DNA of 22,695 nt from RQOF01 sp964461135. Its GTDB lineage: Bacteria > Calditrichota > Calditrichia > RBG-13-44-9. A model generated the notes under the pieces. That model ran no database searches, had not been told where the DNA came from, and was given only the letters and a program-made list of their open reading frames with translations. A program made the translations under genes and the position numbers. Below are positions 22,359 through 22,695 of the stretch, piece after piece (position 1 is the first letter of the stretch; every line of letters starts with the position of its first letter). The stretch lies in contig CAYWTB010000074.1 in the NCBI GenBank assembly GCA_964461135.1, positions 1 through 22,695 on the forward strand, given 5' to 3'.

Positions 22359-22695
22359 ACCTTGTCCGTCATTGCCACAAATAGGACCCGTGGTATTTCA
22401 AAATAATCGAGTCCGGCTGATATTTTTTTCTACTGATCCGTCTTCATATAATCGTCAGTTTTTTCAAACATTTATTGTTATTTTTTTACGCAAAAATCCT
22501 TCCGGCCGATAAGTTTTCATGGTAAAATTCAGAGAGGATTACCCCGACTCCTCGGCATATTTCCCTGAATATCGGGATCTGAATAAATTTTATGTCTCTT
22601 CACAATAATGAATACCTGAACTCGTAAAAGATTACAAGTTACCCATCTTTAACCATGAATATTTCATCAAATTTAATGAATCGTATCTGGCTGTT
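22359..22695. other. Intergenic region upstream of the kinase gene
   Basis: No complete gene is present. An ATTCAGAGAGGATTACCCCG-containing stretch near 22530-22590 can form a CCGA/TCGG plus ATATT/AATAT hairpin. An ATG at 22655 opens a frame that stays open for the 13 codons left in the window, but it lacks a ribosome binding site and cannot be called. No clear kinase promoter was found. Confidence 0.35.

Overview
The window looks like a chromosomal segment of a bacterium of the FCB superphylum (Marinimicrobia, Calditrichota, Ignavibacteria or a KSB1-type lineage). The main reason is the first gene, a secreted papain-like protease that ends in the YPNPFNP-type C-terminal domain used by the type IX secretion system. 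Moderate GC, an exported TPR protein, an outer-membrane beta-barrel and a large cytosolic multi-PAS hybrid kinase fit the same group. I cannot name the genus.

Layout. 1-2400: T9SS papain-like protease on the minus strand, with a near-perfect sigma70-type promoter and a leader that can fold into a pseudoknot. 2500-4900: a decayed patch holding a shredded type I restriction methylase (hsdM) and an AlbA_2/ATPase/winged-helix gene broken by one amber codon. Both ends of the patch carry a repeated terminator block, and the right end also carries a degenerate copy of a tRNA-Leu 3' half. 4920-5438: tRNA-Leu(GAG) just downstream of secG, the same neighbourhood as secG-leuU in E. coli. 5552-9096: uvrC (plus) and a crotonase-family gene (minus) lie convergently, and two copies of a MITE-like element of about 330 bp lie on either side of the pair.

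7915-15867 is a minus-strand aromatic amino acid catabolism cluster. In transcription order it holds hpd (4-hydroxyphenylpyruvate to homogentisate), hmgA (homogentisate to maleylacetoacetate), an acyl/acetoacetyl-CoA synthetase-like gene (probably activating the acetoacetate released by the pathway), phhA (phenylalanine to tyrosine) and a crotonase. The cluster is split between hpd and hmgA by a 1.5-kb REP/RAYT array: a Y1 HUH transposase gene, 200-bp tandem units and small palindromes, one of which shows a compensatory base-pair change. The CoA synthetase gene has an in-frame amber codon. Isomerase and fumarylacetoacetase genes are not in the window.

15891-22695: a structured leader upstream of hpd, an exported TPR protein, a cold-shock protein with a foldable 5' leader and a clear terminator, an outer-membrane beta-barrel preceded by an inverted repeat, and a 1044-residue PAS-PAS-PAS-PAS-PAS-HisKA-HATPase-REC kinase.

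The strongest candidates for undescribed biology are the pseudoknotted leader at 2269-2352, the hpd leader at 15891-15982, the REP/RAYT array and the MITE-like pair. All premature stops seen can be explained by C:G to T:A changes, and TAG is the apparent normal stop of several intact genes, so codon reassignment is not supported.
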